Positions 10,862-22,341 of a stretch of 64,000 nt of DNA are shown one piece after another. The first letter of the stretch is position 1, and each line of letters opens with the position of its first letter. Source of the DNA: Mytilus edulis (lineage: Eukaryota; Mollusca; Bivalvia; Mytilida; Mytilidae); NCBI RefSeq assembly GCF_963676685.1, contig NC_092356.1:202281-266280 (forward strand), given 5' to 3'. The translations under genes were made by a program, and so were the position numbers. The notes below the pieces were generated by a model. The model was not told the DNA's origin. It worked only from the letters and a program-made list of their open reading frames with translations, and made no database searches.

Positions 10862-13800
10862 TTAAAACTCAAGTCCAGATTTACCTCTCCTTGGAGCAGC
10901 AACCCATATACCTGAAACAACAGGAATATTTTCTAAATCTCGTAATATCTTTTCTTCCAGAGCTTTTGTTAGTCTTTCTCCTCGTAAAGTTGATAGATCC
11001 TGTAATTCAAAGTCTTCATCATAATCTTCTAGATCAGATTCATTATCACTATAACCTTCTTGTTTTGTATCCTCATGTAGCGGGTTGTTTGATTGGTTAG
11101 TCCATTGCTTTGTATCCTGAGGTAAAGAATTATTTATTTGGTTAGCTGTAATCGTTTTTGACAAGGCTCTTGCTATCATAAGCTTCCGTTTGGCACCTAA
11201 CCAATTATGAGAAAAGCTTCGGTTTTCTGTAGTTTCTTCATTTTTTGCTATTTTCGCTGCTAATGCTTTTGCAAACTTATCTTCTCGTGTATCAATATTT
11301 GGAACTTCTATCATTTGACGAATGTATTGCTCATTTCTGTTTACATACAATAACAACTGGATGATACATACTAAACTGATAACAGTCAAAGTTATTATTG
11401 GTACAGCCAATATGTACGTTACCATGTCAACTGCCTTTATACACGTGTCAGACGAGACAAAACCTGAAAAGGATAAATGTCTAGAAAATATTGAGCGGAA
11501 TTGAACCTCGAACTCAATCTTAAAATGAGATATTTAGTAATCAACTTAAAATCTGTTACTAACATGTAGCAATTATAACGCATCTAATGATTGCTCACTC
11601 GTTAAATTGTACAACATGCAACGAGGGAAATTATAGCATGCTATGATAAGCTTTCTACCCAAATTGTAGAGTATTAACTCTCCCATTTCCTATACTAATG
11701 GGGTGGGGGGGGGGGGGGGGGGGGTCATGTATGGCTGTGCATTTAGCTTTACCCTCCATCCCGGTCAAGTCATCATTCAAAACATCAAAAATGGATTCAT
11801 TGCTAAGTTCTATAAAGTTGAGATTGGGAAATGGGGAATGTGTCAAAAAGACAACTACCCGACCATAGAACAGACAACAGCAGAAGGTCACAAACAGGTC
11901 TTCAATGCAGCGAGAAATTCCCGCACGCGGAAGCGACCTTCAGCTGACCCTAAACGAATATATATACTAGTTCAGTGATAATGAACGCCATACTGAACTC
12001 CAAATTGTACACAAGAAACTTAAATTCAAAAGAATACATCAGTAACTGCGAGTACTCTCAAATCGTATTTTCTTGTTAATTCGACCTGTTGATACTGTTT
12101 ATAATGCTTTTTTGTCATTTTTTATTTATACGGATCTTGTCTGTACACCAGCTTTGATTATTTGTAATATCTTCACTTATTCTTACAACATTTGTATAAA
12201 CTTCAAGATTATAAAAAAAACGGTTTTTTTCTAAAGTGAACATTGATTGGTTAAATATTTCTCAGTCATGTCCTGTTTTTGAATTTGTTTGTTAGCTTTT
12301 TGGTCATGAATGTTTGTCTCTAATATTTAATTAACTGTGCATTTGTATTCAGATATCGCAGATCAAATTTATTCGTTCATTGTTTAATCATACGTTTTTT
12401 GATTGAGTTAAGTCTGCCAATTGATATTTTATCGTATGTTTTTCTTTGTTGTGATGTTATGCTATTGTTTCAGAAAAAGGGAGAAGGTTTGGATCCATTA
12501 AAACGTTTAATCCCGCTGCAAATGTTTGCACCTGTCCTAAGTCAGGAATCTGATGTACAGTAGTTGTCGTTTGTTTATGTAATATATACGTGTTTCTCGT
12601 TTCTCGTTTTGTTTATATAGATTAGACCGTTGGTTTTCCCGTTTGAATGGTTTTACACTAGTAATTTTGGGGCCCTTTATAGCTTGTTGTTCGGTGTGAG
12701 CTAAGGCTCCGTGTTGAAGGCCGTACTTTAACCTATAATGGTTTACTTTTTAAATTGTTATTTGTATGGAGAGTTGTCTCATTGGCACTCACACCACATC
12801 TTCCTATATCTATGTAATATTTGTCGTTGACCATTTAGCATATAACATTAAATCAATCATCCTTCTACTTTATTATTTTCTTGCTGTCTCGTCATTGTTT
12901 TGTGCCGTTTTGGTTTTTTATGACGTTAACTGCATCTTTATGATAATCAATTAAAGTCATACATTTCTGTTTAACAACAAATGATAACAACTTTCAACGT
13001 GTTTAGAATACGGTTGTTTGTTTTAAGCATCACAGTTTGGAAACGGTACTTTAACAAACAGTCTATGGAAGGAGCGAATCGATATAAACTTTTCTTATAC
13101 CAACGAGCAATATTGTCTTATATCAACGAGTTGCATTGTGGGAAATTTCAGACGAATGTTAGCCTTTGTACGAAGAAAGGCAGATTTCTCGGTATAAAGT
13201 AATGACTCTTTTCTTAAAACAGGGTGACATTTAAAACGACATACGTCTGCTGTATAATTTCCATGAATTATTTTATGTATACGTAATAACAAGCAAGGTG
13301 TATTTAAACGAGAAAATTGAATTGTTGAATGAATGAAACATAAATGCATGATTTATCATTTGTAGATGTACACATTCAATAAATATCATGTAGCAAATTC
13401 AGTGGAATTCAATTGTTTGATAAGACAAAATCAACTATAAGTCAAATATACTACTATATTTTATTATAGCAATGCGATGTTTGTCCTATATCATAGCGAT
13501 GTGTTTTTAATATCAAAAATTTATGAATGCGATACTTTTCTAATATAACTGCTATTGTTTTCTAATATAAAATGAATACGATGTCACGTCACAATGCATG
13601 ATGTCAAGAAAACCGCAAACCTAATTCACATTTCACAGACGTAGTTCATGACCGACTTAATGTTTGAGGATGTTTAATGTATCACTAAAATTTCGTATCT
13701 GTAACAAAATTAACGCTTACATGAACTTATCGTTTCGAAAAGGTTGCTTGACCCTATTGATAGTTGAAAGTGTCGTCAACTTGTTCAGTCTATTGTTTTC

Positions 13801-16800
13801 AATCATATATGGTTTAACCGACTAATTCTATTTGAAGGGATGATGCAATGACGGAATTTAAATGCGGTTGTAAATAGTCTACTGACCAATTAGATTTTAA
13901 TATAGGTCCAGTGGCGGATCCAGGGGGGTGGGGGGGTTCCGGGGTTTGGAAATTCCCTTTATTTTGGCCGATCAATGTATTTAAATGGGGACATTCGGTT
14001 GGAACCCCCGACCCCTTTATCCTGGGTTTGGAACCCCACTTTTGAAAACGGCTGGATACGCCCTTGAGGTCAAACTGATATAGACTATCCACATGGGTAA
14101 TATCGAAATAGACAAAAAATATCATTAACCTACTTAAAAAAAAAACATTCATTCAAACAATCCAATCCAATACAGCTCCAAATTACAATGAATACTCAAA
14201 TGGTAAAATAAATATTCCAAACAAATTAAAATGTACAAAAAATAATGAATAGAAAACAAATAAATAAGATGTAAATGTCTGTTGACGTTAGAAATGTGTA
14301 TATATCTTTTCTATATTTATAAATTTAGATCGTTCAGTGCTGTTTATTTGGTATTTTTATTGACATAATCGTTCTTGTACCACCATAACTGTCGTTACCG
14401 TTAAAGCTTTAGAAGTGTGCACTTTATAAAAAATTCAGCACCCAAAATGACGTTTTTAGAGGACTGGAAAGCAGTTATTTATAAGGGGAAATTTTAAAGA
14501 TTTGTAGATATAAGAAGATGGTGCATGAGTTCTAATGAGACAAGTAATGATTTGTTTCAAGTAAACCATTATAGATCAAAGTAGGGCCTTACACACGGAG
14601 CCTAGCTTGGCTCACAGCGAACACCACGCTATACATGAACTAAAAAAATACTAGTGTTAAACCATTCAAACAAGAAAACCAACGGTCCAATTTGTATAAA
14701 AAAGGAGCATCAAAAGTACAGGTCGGATTTTGTCGAATCAATCTGAACAAGGACAGTATGATTCATCTTTGTCACAAGTTAGTTTCATTGTAATCAATAA
14801 AGAAAGTCTTCTAAAGTTAAGTCTTAGATGCATGATTTTTTTATTAGTTGTTAGTGGCTTTGAACTAGCTGCCAGATAACTGCGAGTACTCTCAGATCTG
14901 TTCATTGTGTCTTTTTGTGTCGGGATGTATAAGTACCGGGCCACGTCCACTTGTATTTTTGTCCATCTGATGAGTTAAGCCTTTTTTCAACTGATTTTTA
15001 TAGCTCGTTTTTATGTTGTACTGTTATACCACTGTCCCAGGTTAGGGGGAGGGTTGGGATCCCGCTAACATGTTTAACCCCACCACATTATTTATGTATG
15101 TGCCTGTCCCAAGTCAGGAGCCTGTAATTCAGTGGTTGTCGTTTGTTTATGTGTTACATATTTGTTTTTCGTTCATTTTTTGTTACATAAATAAAGCCGT
15201 TAGTTTTCTCGTTTGAATTGTTTTGCATTGTCTTATCGGGGCCTTTTATAGCTGACTATGCGGTATGGGCTTTGCTCATTGTTGAAGGCTGTACGGTGAC
15301 CTATAGTTGTTAATGTCTGTGTCATTTTGGTCTTTTGTGGATAGTTGTCTCATTGGCAATCATACCACATCTTCTTTTTTATATATTCCATGCGTGCGTT
15401 GTGAGCATATCAGATATATATTATTTCGTTGCGTTTATTATAAAATTTGCTAAATGTTATATATGTGAACAATAATTTTGTTACTTAGCTATTTGATTAC
15501 GACATTGTTTATTAAACCCCATCGGTACTGGCATTTTCAAATTTTGAAAATGGTGGATTGAACCTGTTTTTAAAACGCTAAACCTCTTACATGTATGACA
15601 GTCTCATCAAATTCTCTCATATTTATAACGATGCGTGAACAAAACAGACATAATAGGTAAAATTGACAAAATATGAGTACAGCAGTCAAATATTAATACT
15701 AATAAGTACTAATATTGATATAACAAAAACACCGCTATGATATTTTAAAAGTATCGCATTGATATTAGAACTAATAGCATTTGTATATTTATGTATTTAA
15801 GAAAAACACAGCACTTCAAATTTTACACGGACATAAACGTTTGCTTTTAACCAACTTATGAATGTATATTTATACTCAATTGTTGTTTATATTTGAACAA
15901 TAAATTTGAAAGTTAGTATTTTCTTAATTTTTCGTTGCCGAAAACAACATTTTCCGCATGGAATGTCTGCATATTTACAATTGATATTAGACAATATCGC
16001 TATGTGATATAAGAAAAGTTTTTATCAATTCGCTTCTTCCATAGACTGACATAGTAGATCAAACGATACAAACCTGCTTCTCCTTGACATACATCATAAT
16101 TCAAACAATTGGCTGCATAATATGACGTCACTTTTGTATCTAAAATATACAAACAAAATCTGATTACTGAAGTCATATGAAACGAGTGACCGGTGAAAAA
16201 TAATAGTATTCCAATTCTTGAAACAATGCATACAAATATCATAAACTTAGTCTTCTGTGCACGATTTTATCATTTTTGTCGCATAAATTTCGTATAATCG
16301 TCAATTTTTTTTCAATCGGTCCGTGTTGTTGTGAAAATATGGCAGGTAATTGAAGTTACTGTTTTGAAGCCGAAGGTTAACGATTGTCACCTGTTTGTCA
16401 ACAATCAACAAAAAAGCATGGATATTGAGATCGTGTTTAACATGAACAGTCAGATAATAGTTTATTTTAAGGACATTCATGCGTATTGCGATCACCGGAT
16501 TTTTACGAGATGGGTCACACTGAGGTCACTTTGCATACGGAAAATTTGTCGGGGAAAAGCTTCCTGGAAATAAAGTAAACTTCTTCTAAATATGAACAAA
16601 TTAAAGAATTTTCTTCAGAAAAAAGTATATGTACATAAGTTTTATAATGAAAATTAAGAAATTGAGATTTTTATACCTTCTAGTGATTCAAATTCTGTAA
16701 GTTGTTATTTTTCCGACGTAGTCGGTATAGTTTCGGTTTGTGCCCTTTGAACTTAATGACGCTTAACTATGGCAACAGAATACGCATGCTCGAAAATCCT

Positions 16801-18745
16801 TTCTGTGATTGGACAAAATGCTGTCATGGTGGGTGATTTGTTTGTGTTTGAAAAAACGTCTCGTTAATCATATCGTGATGGAAAGCAAGTGAAAAACTAT
16901 AAATGTTTGACTATATCTTACAAAGATTTATATTTTTAGTAAAATAATTGTTTCTCCAATCGCTCTTTGCATCCATGACAGCTGTTTATTCGGGACAATT
17001 ATATAATTTTTAATGTAAACTTTGTTGTACGAACGTACATGACTTTTAGAACGCACCTACGAATGTGAGATTTCCGCGGGGTTTTGGTAAATGTAAACAG
17101 AAAGATACGAGGACCGAGAATACTGAACACAAACAGAGAAAACGTTATTTAAATGGTATCTTTGTGCTTCTGAAGGTTATCGAAATGAAAGTTTTATACT
17201 CAAATTTAAATACGTCGGATATCTTTTTTAAAGATAGTTCTTGTTTATAAATACTATTTCCTTTAAGTAATAGTTAGCATAATCCTAAGTCCGCTACTTT
17301 TCCCTCTTTGAAGCTATCATGTCCGCACTCATTCTAGTTTACATGTAGTTATACTGTACTTTTGAAATGTATTTGGTTTTGCATACTGCTATTCAGGACT
17401 TACATTAATTATAGAAAACTCAGAAAATATTCAAGTAATCTTCCATCATGTCTTAGAGTAACAACTCAAGTTGAACGAAGTTCAGACTCAATCTGTAAAT
17501 TTTTACCATATGATCAAGTTATTTATATCTATTTAAACATAAGTAGATGTGGTATGATTGCCAATGAGACAACTATCTACAAAAGTACAAATATTAGTTT
17601 CCTGCAAACTTCTACAGATACCACTCACCCAGAAGAATACCCGTGATTTGTCTCATTGTACCGTTGATATCAGTGCAAAAATTCAAGTATGACAGACCGA
17701 CAGACGGACTGCTAGACTGAATGTAAACATATAGTTCCTAGTAACGGGTAGTGCTTACAATCATAGTATCAGCTATCGTCTACCGTTAGTTTTGACCACG
17801 TATCTCGACATTGCTATTCACTATCATATATCAGTATATCACGGTTTTTATACTTGGCCGATAATAATACTTACTAGATTGAGCTACGGGTGATGAGCAT
17901 ATAAAGTCTCCGTTCAGGGTTATATTGTTGTTGATGACGTAAGGGATAATCCAGAGATCGCTACAAGTACAAATCCAGGGCAAACCCCAAAAAGACAGGA
18001 ACTCCAATAAATGCGATGATGCAAACAGTTGACTTGGAAGACTCGCTAAATTGTTGTTACTGATTGTTAAATTTGTCAAGTATGGGTTAGCATAAAACGT
18101 GTCTTTGGTAACTGACGTTATGTCGATGTTGTCGAGTACCATAGTTGTTACATTGTATATATTATAGAAAACTCCAAACGGAAAACTTTGAGATATAACC
18201 TGGGTATTTTGTAATACGAGTTCTCCTTTTGGCGTCAGAGAAGCTGGCATTGGTTTAATATCAAGTCCATTAAAGCTATCTGCCACCATATTGTTTATTG
18301 ACCCTCCTTGTATGATAAACGAGTTAACCTCACCAAAATACGAAAATACTTGCACCGGAAGTGATAAAATATTGCAGTCTTGAATAATGACCTCGTCAAT
18401 AAATCCTAAATCTTGAAATGTGTCCTTAAATATGATCATACTCGTGTTCGCATAGCACATGATGTGGAATGAAGCTGGAAATCTGGTGTCAAATAATGAA
18501 GTGTCAACAGCACTAAATCCTATAAATGTTGGACCGTTAGGGGCAGACGCCGGAAGTTCTCCATCAACGTCTTTCAACAACAATCTCTGTGGTTGGTTAG
18601 TGAAGGAGGAAAACACTAACGGAAGTGCCCAAAGTCTGGCATTACACGTGTAAAGTAATGTGTCTGTGTTGTAAGTGCATCCTGTCGGATCTGTGAATAT
18701 TGATGGTAGACATAGAAGTGTTAAAATGTATGACAATTCCATCAT
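10862..18745 (-). CDS. LRR transmembrane receptor, paralogue 2 (3 exons: 18745-17875, 16139-16074, 11463-10862)
   Basis: Predicted 512 aa, the longest of the four because of its tail. Exon 1 (871 nt): signal peptide, N-cap (GCTYNT..YTCNAR.WALPL), LRRs with the clearest repeat around ITSVTKDTF..LTISNNNLASLP, and C-cap WICTC..LW with NNIT and a third Cys. The donor A|GTAAGT is phase 1. Exon 2 (66 nt), after 'ttttag', gives NTKVTSYYAANCLNYDVCQG and uses the weaker donor G|GTTTGT. Exon 3, after 'tttcag', encodes a helix at about 326-348 and a tail of about 160 residues with an acid-rich stretch (NESDLEDYDEDFE). Intron 2 is 4.6 kb and holds several transposons, one starting 24 nt after the donor. 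The exon 2 call rests on frame, length and cysteine spacing matching the other paralogues. Confidence 0.78.
11700..11724 (+). repeat. Poly-G tract
   Basis: Almost pure G for about 25 bases within intron 2 of LRR gene 2. A similar run occurs at 20024-20042. Such tracts are hard to sequence, so the length may be inexact. Confidence 0.8.
11810..12040 (-). repeat. 3' tail of Penelope-like family P1
   Basis: In minus orientation it matches 27000-27230 and 62870-63110: 'ggggaatgtgtcaaa.agac', 'gacaacagcagaaggtcac', 'cttcagctgacccctaaac'-like, 'cagtgataatgaacgccata' and 'ttgtacacaagaaact'. Non-coding; in intron 2 of LRR gene 2. Confidence 0.65.
12370..12812 (+). repeat. Family A dispersed repeat
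   Basis: Diverged but collinear copy: 'ttgagttaagtctgcc', 'gttatgctattgtttcag', 'aatcccgctgcaaatgtttg', 'cctgtcctaagtcagga', 'cgtttgaatggttttaca', 'tgttgaaggccgtac' and 'ctcattggcactcacacca'. It lies in intron 2 of LRR gene 2. Confidence 0.6.
13909..14066. mobile_element. Small hAT-like MITE
   Basis: Left end 'cagtggcggatccag'; the right end in reverse complement reads 'caagggcgtatccag'. 'aggtc' flanks both ends, which may be what is left of a longer target duplication. The inside is rich in G and C runs (ggggttccgggg). A terminus of this type is common in invertebrate hAT MITEs. It is nested in the 13059-16048 element. Confidence 0.45.
14735..15395 (+). repeat. Family A dispersed repeat, long copy
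   Basis: Collinear with the reverse complement of 59600-60290: 'cttagatgcatgatttttt', 'agataactgcgagtactctc', 'tcgggatgtataagtacc', 'ccactgtcccaggttaggg', 'gggatcccgctaacatgttt', 'cctgtcccaagtcaggagcc', 'ctatgcggtatgggctttgc', 'tgttgaaggctgtacggtga' and 'ctcattggcaatcatacca'. About 660 bp with no convincing open frame. Nested in the 13059-16048 element. Confidence 0.75.
16641..17540. other. Non-coding, intron 1 and exon 2 flank of LRR gene 2
   Basis: AT-rich sequence between exon 2 and the end of exon 1 of LRR gene 2. Short open frames are present but none has a recognisable product. Nothing repeat-like was recognised here except the scrap listed at 17540-17605. Confidence 0.35.
17540..17605 (-). 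repeat. Family A terminal fragment
   Basis: 'gatgtggtatgattgccaat' and 'gagacaactatctac' are the end of family A in reverse orientation. Only the terminal 60 bp or so is recognisable. Confidence 0.6.
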
Positions 18746-19154
18746 ATATAAAACTGTATTTCACAAACTAGTATGTCACTGTGTATTGTTCTTCTAGTCA
18801 TATATAGATCTATTTTTGAAACTTTAAATTTAAATCCAAAGAAATTTTAAAGACTCGAGAATTAATTTTGCTCTAATAATTAATGTAATGCGGATTATCT
18901 AGATATATATTTATTGGCAAAGATTTAAATTTACAACTTCATATTAGCACATGGGGCTTTCACATCAGTTTGGGCCATCATCCGGAATTCTCACAGAATA
19001 CCTTCAGCTAATGCATTATTCAAGAAACTTCACAGTAGTATTTGGTTTAATTTTTTGGGGGGATTGGGGTATTATTATATTATTTTGATGTGATGCTAGT
19101 CTGTTTAAATATACAAAGCAAATGAAAAAAAAGTTAAGATATAAAAAATCATAT

Positions 19155-19345
19155 ATGAAAAAAGATGTGATATGATTGCCAATAAGACAACTCTCCACAA
19201 GAGACCGAGCAAGAGACCAAATGACACAGAAATTAACAACTATAGGTCACCGTACGGCCTTCAACAATGAACAAAGCCCACACTGCATAGTCAGCTATAA
19301 AATGCCAACAAATGTAAAAACAATTCAAACGAGAAAACTAATGAC
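19155..19345 (-). repeat. Family A dispersed repeat
   Basis: Minus-oriented: 'gatatgattgccaataagac', 'ccaaatgacacagaaattaa', 'aggtcaccgtacggccttca', 'catagtcagctataaaatgc' and 'aattcaaacgagaaaacta'. The block 'tatgattgcc.at.agacaa...ccaaatgacacag' is the best match in the window to the 61-bp satellite unit at 39822-44520. Confidence 0.75.
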
Positions 19346-19869
19346 ATAGTTTATTTGCCAGATTTGAACAGCGGTAAACTACAATCGCCTTAATATATTA
19401 TCGATTTGTAGGAGTTTTTCAAGAAAACTGAGCCGTTTATATGGACACAAATTTGGCTGTAAATAGAGACAATTAAGTCAATACGAACTTCAACAATGAG
19501 AAAAACCAAAGGCTCTGCGTGCTAGAATGCGAACCAACTCTTCGATAGATAACTGGTTAATGCTATAATTATATACTAAAATGAAATGTTGCATTCAGCA
19601 ATCAACAACCACTTGATGACATGCTCCTGACTTTAACAAGCAGAGGTAACCATACCATAACTTAAATATGCATGCAAAAAACAAAACAAACTACCGTAAC
19701 GTTTTGGTAAAATGAGAAAAAATTGTGTCTGTTTTGAATCCTCTAAAATAAAGGATCATAACAAAATTGTATTCGTTTAACTCTCTCTGCATTTTGCACG
19801 TAATCACTTTTTATTTTCTAACATGTCTGTTCCTGTGTGTTGATATTTATATTCACATTTAAGTTTTTC

Positions 19870-20405
19870 ATCGTCATTACAAAAGAGGGACGAAAAATAC
19901 CAGAGGGAAAGTCAAACTCGTCTATATTAAAAAGAAAATAAACTGACTAACGCCATGGCTAAAAATAAAAAGACAAACAGACAAATAAAAGTACTAAGCA
20001 ACAAGAGCCACACCACAAAACTGGGGGGGGGGGGGGGGGGGGTGATCTCAGGTGCTCCGGAAGGGTAAGCAGGTCCTGCTCCAAATGTGGCACCCGTCGT
20101 TTTGCTTATGTTATTACAAATTCGGTAAATAGTCTAATTTGGTAGGTCACATTCTTGAAAAGGGAAAGGGTATTTTAGTTACGACATAAGGAACATATCC
20201 GATACTATCTGTGAAACAGTTATTCCATAACGGTCAACCAACTCGTGATGGCATCTGTAAAATTTACGAAGGGATGATTTCAACTTCACCATTTGGAACT
20301 CTTGGTTTAATAGCTTCCTTGTGAGTAGCAATCCTCTATCAAGGACATCAATATAGGAAATACAAGCTACGGAATATCGTATCAATTGGGAGATACATGT
20401 ATATA
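19870..20405 (-). pseudogene. Penelope-like reverse transcriptase C-terminus plus tail (family P2), fragment
   Basis: The minus frame at 20385-20179 encodes 68 residues (IRYSVACISY..LDRGLLLTRKLL..FQMVKLKSSLRKFY..HHELVDRYGI) that align along their length with the last residues of the 60717-61503 reverse transcriptase. The tail follows: 'gagcaggacctgcttaccc' in minus sense, a poly-G run in place of the usual tttttggtgggg, then the 'agccatggcgtt' block. The RT core is missing, so the copy is 5'-truncated and dead. Confidence 0.75.
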
Positions 20406-20649
20406 ATGTAAACTGATGTCTTATATTATTGACCGTTAACTTATGTAATATATTTGCTGAAGCTGACTACGTACACCTTACGCGTATACACTAATAGTAG
20501 TAACAATCCTTTCCCTTGACCTCGATATGATATTATTCACCGAAAACTTAGTTGTCAGTAATAACACAATGACATCTCGTTTTTTCGGGGACTCGCTTTT
20601 ATTTGTTTCCTGTGGGATGTTTTGTGGAAAATCGTTTTTTCCATATTAA

Positions 20650-22337
20650 TAATATAAATGTTACAAGCAGAACCAATTACAATGAAAGTCCCAACTATGT
20701 ACTGGCTTCCGAAGCTACACAAAAAAAAAACCTTACAAATATAGATTTATTTCATCTTTAAGCCATTGTTCCACTACTAAATTGTCTGTTTTACTTACTA
20801 GTACACTTGGTTCAATAAAAAAACCGATAATAAATTGATCAAATAAAGCCTTTGAAAATAGTGGAATTAATTACTTTTGGAGTGTCAAAAACTCGTTCGA
20901 AGTACCTGATAAATCGCATGCATATATTGGTGATTTTGAATCTGTTCAAAGTTTTGATTTTTCTACCCTTTATACCACTTTGCCTCATATTCTTATTAAG
21001 AAAAAATTCACGTCCCTTATTAACTGGGCATTTAAAAAGTCTGAATGCGAGTATATAATATGTTCAAACTCTTTTAGGTCATTTTTTAGTAGCAATAAAC
21101 AAAAGAACTATGTCAATTGGACATGCTTTGATACTATATATGCGCTTGAATTTTTACTTGATTACATTTTTGTTCGCTTTGGAGATTCCGTATATCGTCA
21201 AGTTATTGGAATTCCAATGGGGACTAACTGTGTACCACTTATTGCGGACCTGTTTTTGTATTGTTATGAGTTACAATTTATGACTAAAATTAACAAAGAC
21301 CCATCGAAACAACATTTGATACAAAAATTTAACAATACTTTTAGATATTTGGATGATATATTGGCTCTCAATAATGACGACTTCAGTATGCATACTAAAG
21401 AAATTTATCCTGTTGAATTTACTTTAAATTAAGCTAATACTAACAATGACCACTGTCCTTTCCTCGATCTTGATATCTATATCATTAACGGGAAGCTTAA
21501 TACAAAAATTTATGATAAAAGTGATGATTTTTCATTTTCTATCGTTAATTATCCATTTTTATATGGTGACGTTCCCTTGTCACCATCTTATAGTGTTTAT
21601 ATATCTCAACTTGTACGATTCGCTCGTGTATGTAACAACGTATTAGATTTTAGCGAGAGAAATGTATGTATTACACCAGGTTTTTCGATATCACAAACTG
21701 GTCAAAACATTTACCAAATTTTATCACCGGTATAAGGAAATAATTCGTAAATATAACTCAACATGCAGACATCTTATCCGTTCAGGTATTTCACACCCAA
21801 TCTTTTATGGTAATATTCTTTACAAAGCACAAAAATGTCAGTATTCAGCTCAGAAGCTTACAAAACCTTTAAACAGACTTATTAAGAAGGGATATAGTTA
21901 CGATACTGTTGTCAGGTCATTAAATATTGCATATTTTGGCTTTAATATTGATTCACTTATAGGGTCTTTGCATCGGAACTAAACATATATTTTTTTTAAA
22001 AACAGTTATTGGCATGACACGGGTTATGTTCTTCTCATATATTTTATGATAGTATGATACTAAACCCCTAGCGGGGGGATTGTGCCTGATATTTATATGA
22101 TGAAGACATAATCTTTCAATCAGTTTAATTGAGGTCTGGAGCTGGCATGTCAGTTATCTGCTAGTAGTCTGTTGTTATTTATGTATTATTGTCATTTTAT
22201 TTATTTTCTTTTGTTACATCTTTTGACATCGGACTCGGACTTCTCTTGAACTGAATTTTAATGTGCGTATTGTTATGCGTTTACTTTTCTACATTGGCTA
22301 GAGGTATAGGGGGAGGGTTGAGATCTCATAAACATGT
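20650..22337 (+). pseudogene. Penelope-like retroelement reverse transcriptase (family P1), decayed
   Basis: Reading across frames gives the expected order of a Penelope-type RT: MYWLPKLHKK (about 20700), DFSTLYTTLPH (20955), GIPMGTNC.PLIADLF (21209), FRYLDDILAL (21341), and CPFLDLDIY (21450), then the C-terminal region at 21662-21982 ending GSLHRN. Stops and frameshifts (after 20760, at 21430 and 21660) break it. It is followed by a 3' tail with 'gcatgacacgggttatgttc', 'tagtctgttgttatttatg' and 'gagatctcataaacatgttt'. A 4.6-kb element interrupts the tail at 22338; the tail resumes at 26945. No GIY-YIG endonuclease domain was recognised. Confidence 0.75.
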
Positions 22338-22341
22338 TTAA

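Larger units (their letters stand above)
13059..16048. mobile_element. 3-kb element with long, repeat-rich inverted ends
   Basis: The left end (13059 on) reads 'cagtctatggaaggagcgaa', then 'aaacttttcttat' and 'gcaatattgtctta'. The reverse complement of the right end (16048 down) reads 'cagtctatggaagaagcgaa', then 'aaacttttcttat' and 'gcgatattgtcta'. Similarity continues inward for several hundred bases, including 'gcgatacttt' and 'ctaatat' microrepeats (13510 versus 15760). No transposase is seen; the inside holds a hAT-like MITE and a family A copy. Superfamily undecided because no clear target duplication is visible. Confidence 0.65.

Noticed and set aside
11322-11504. Short plus-strand frame across exon 3 of LRR gene 2
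   Set aside because: Antisense to the exon and its acceptor; no supporting features.
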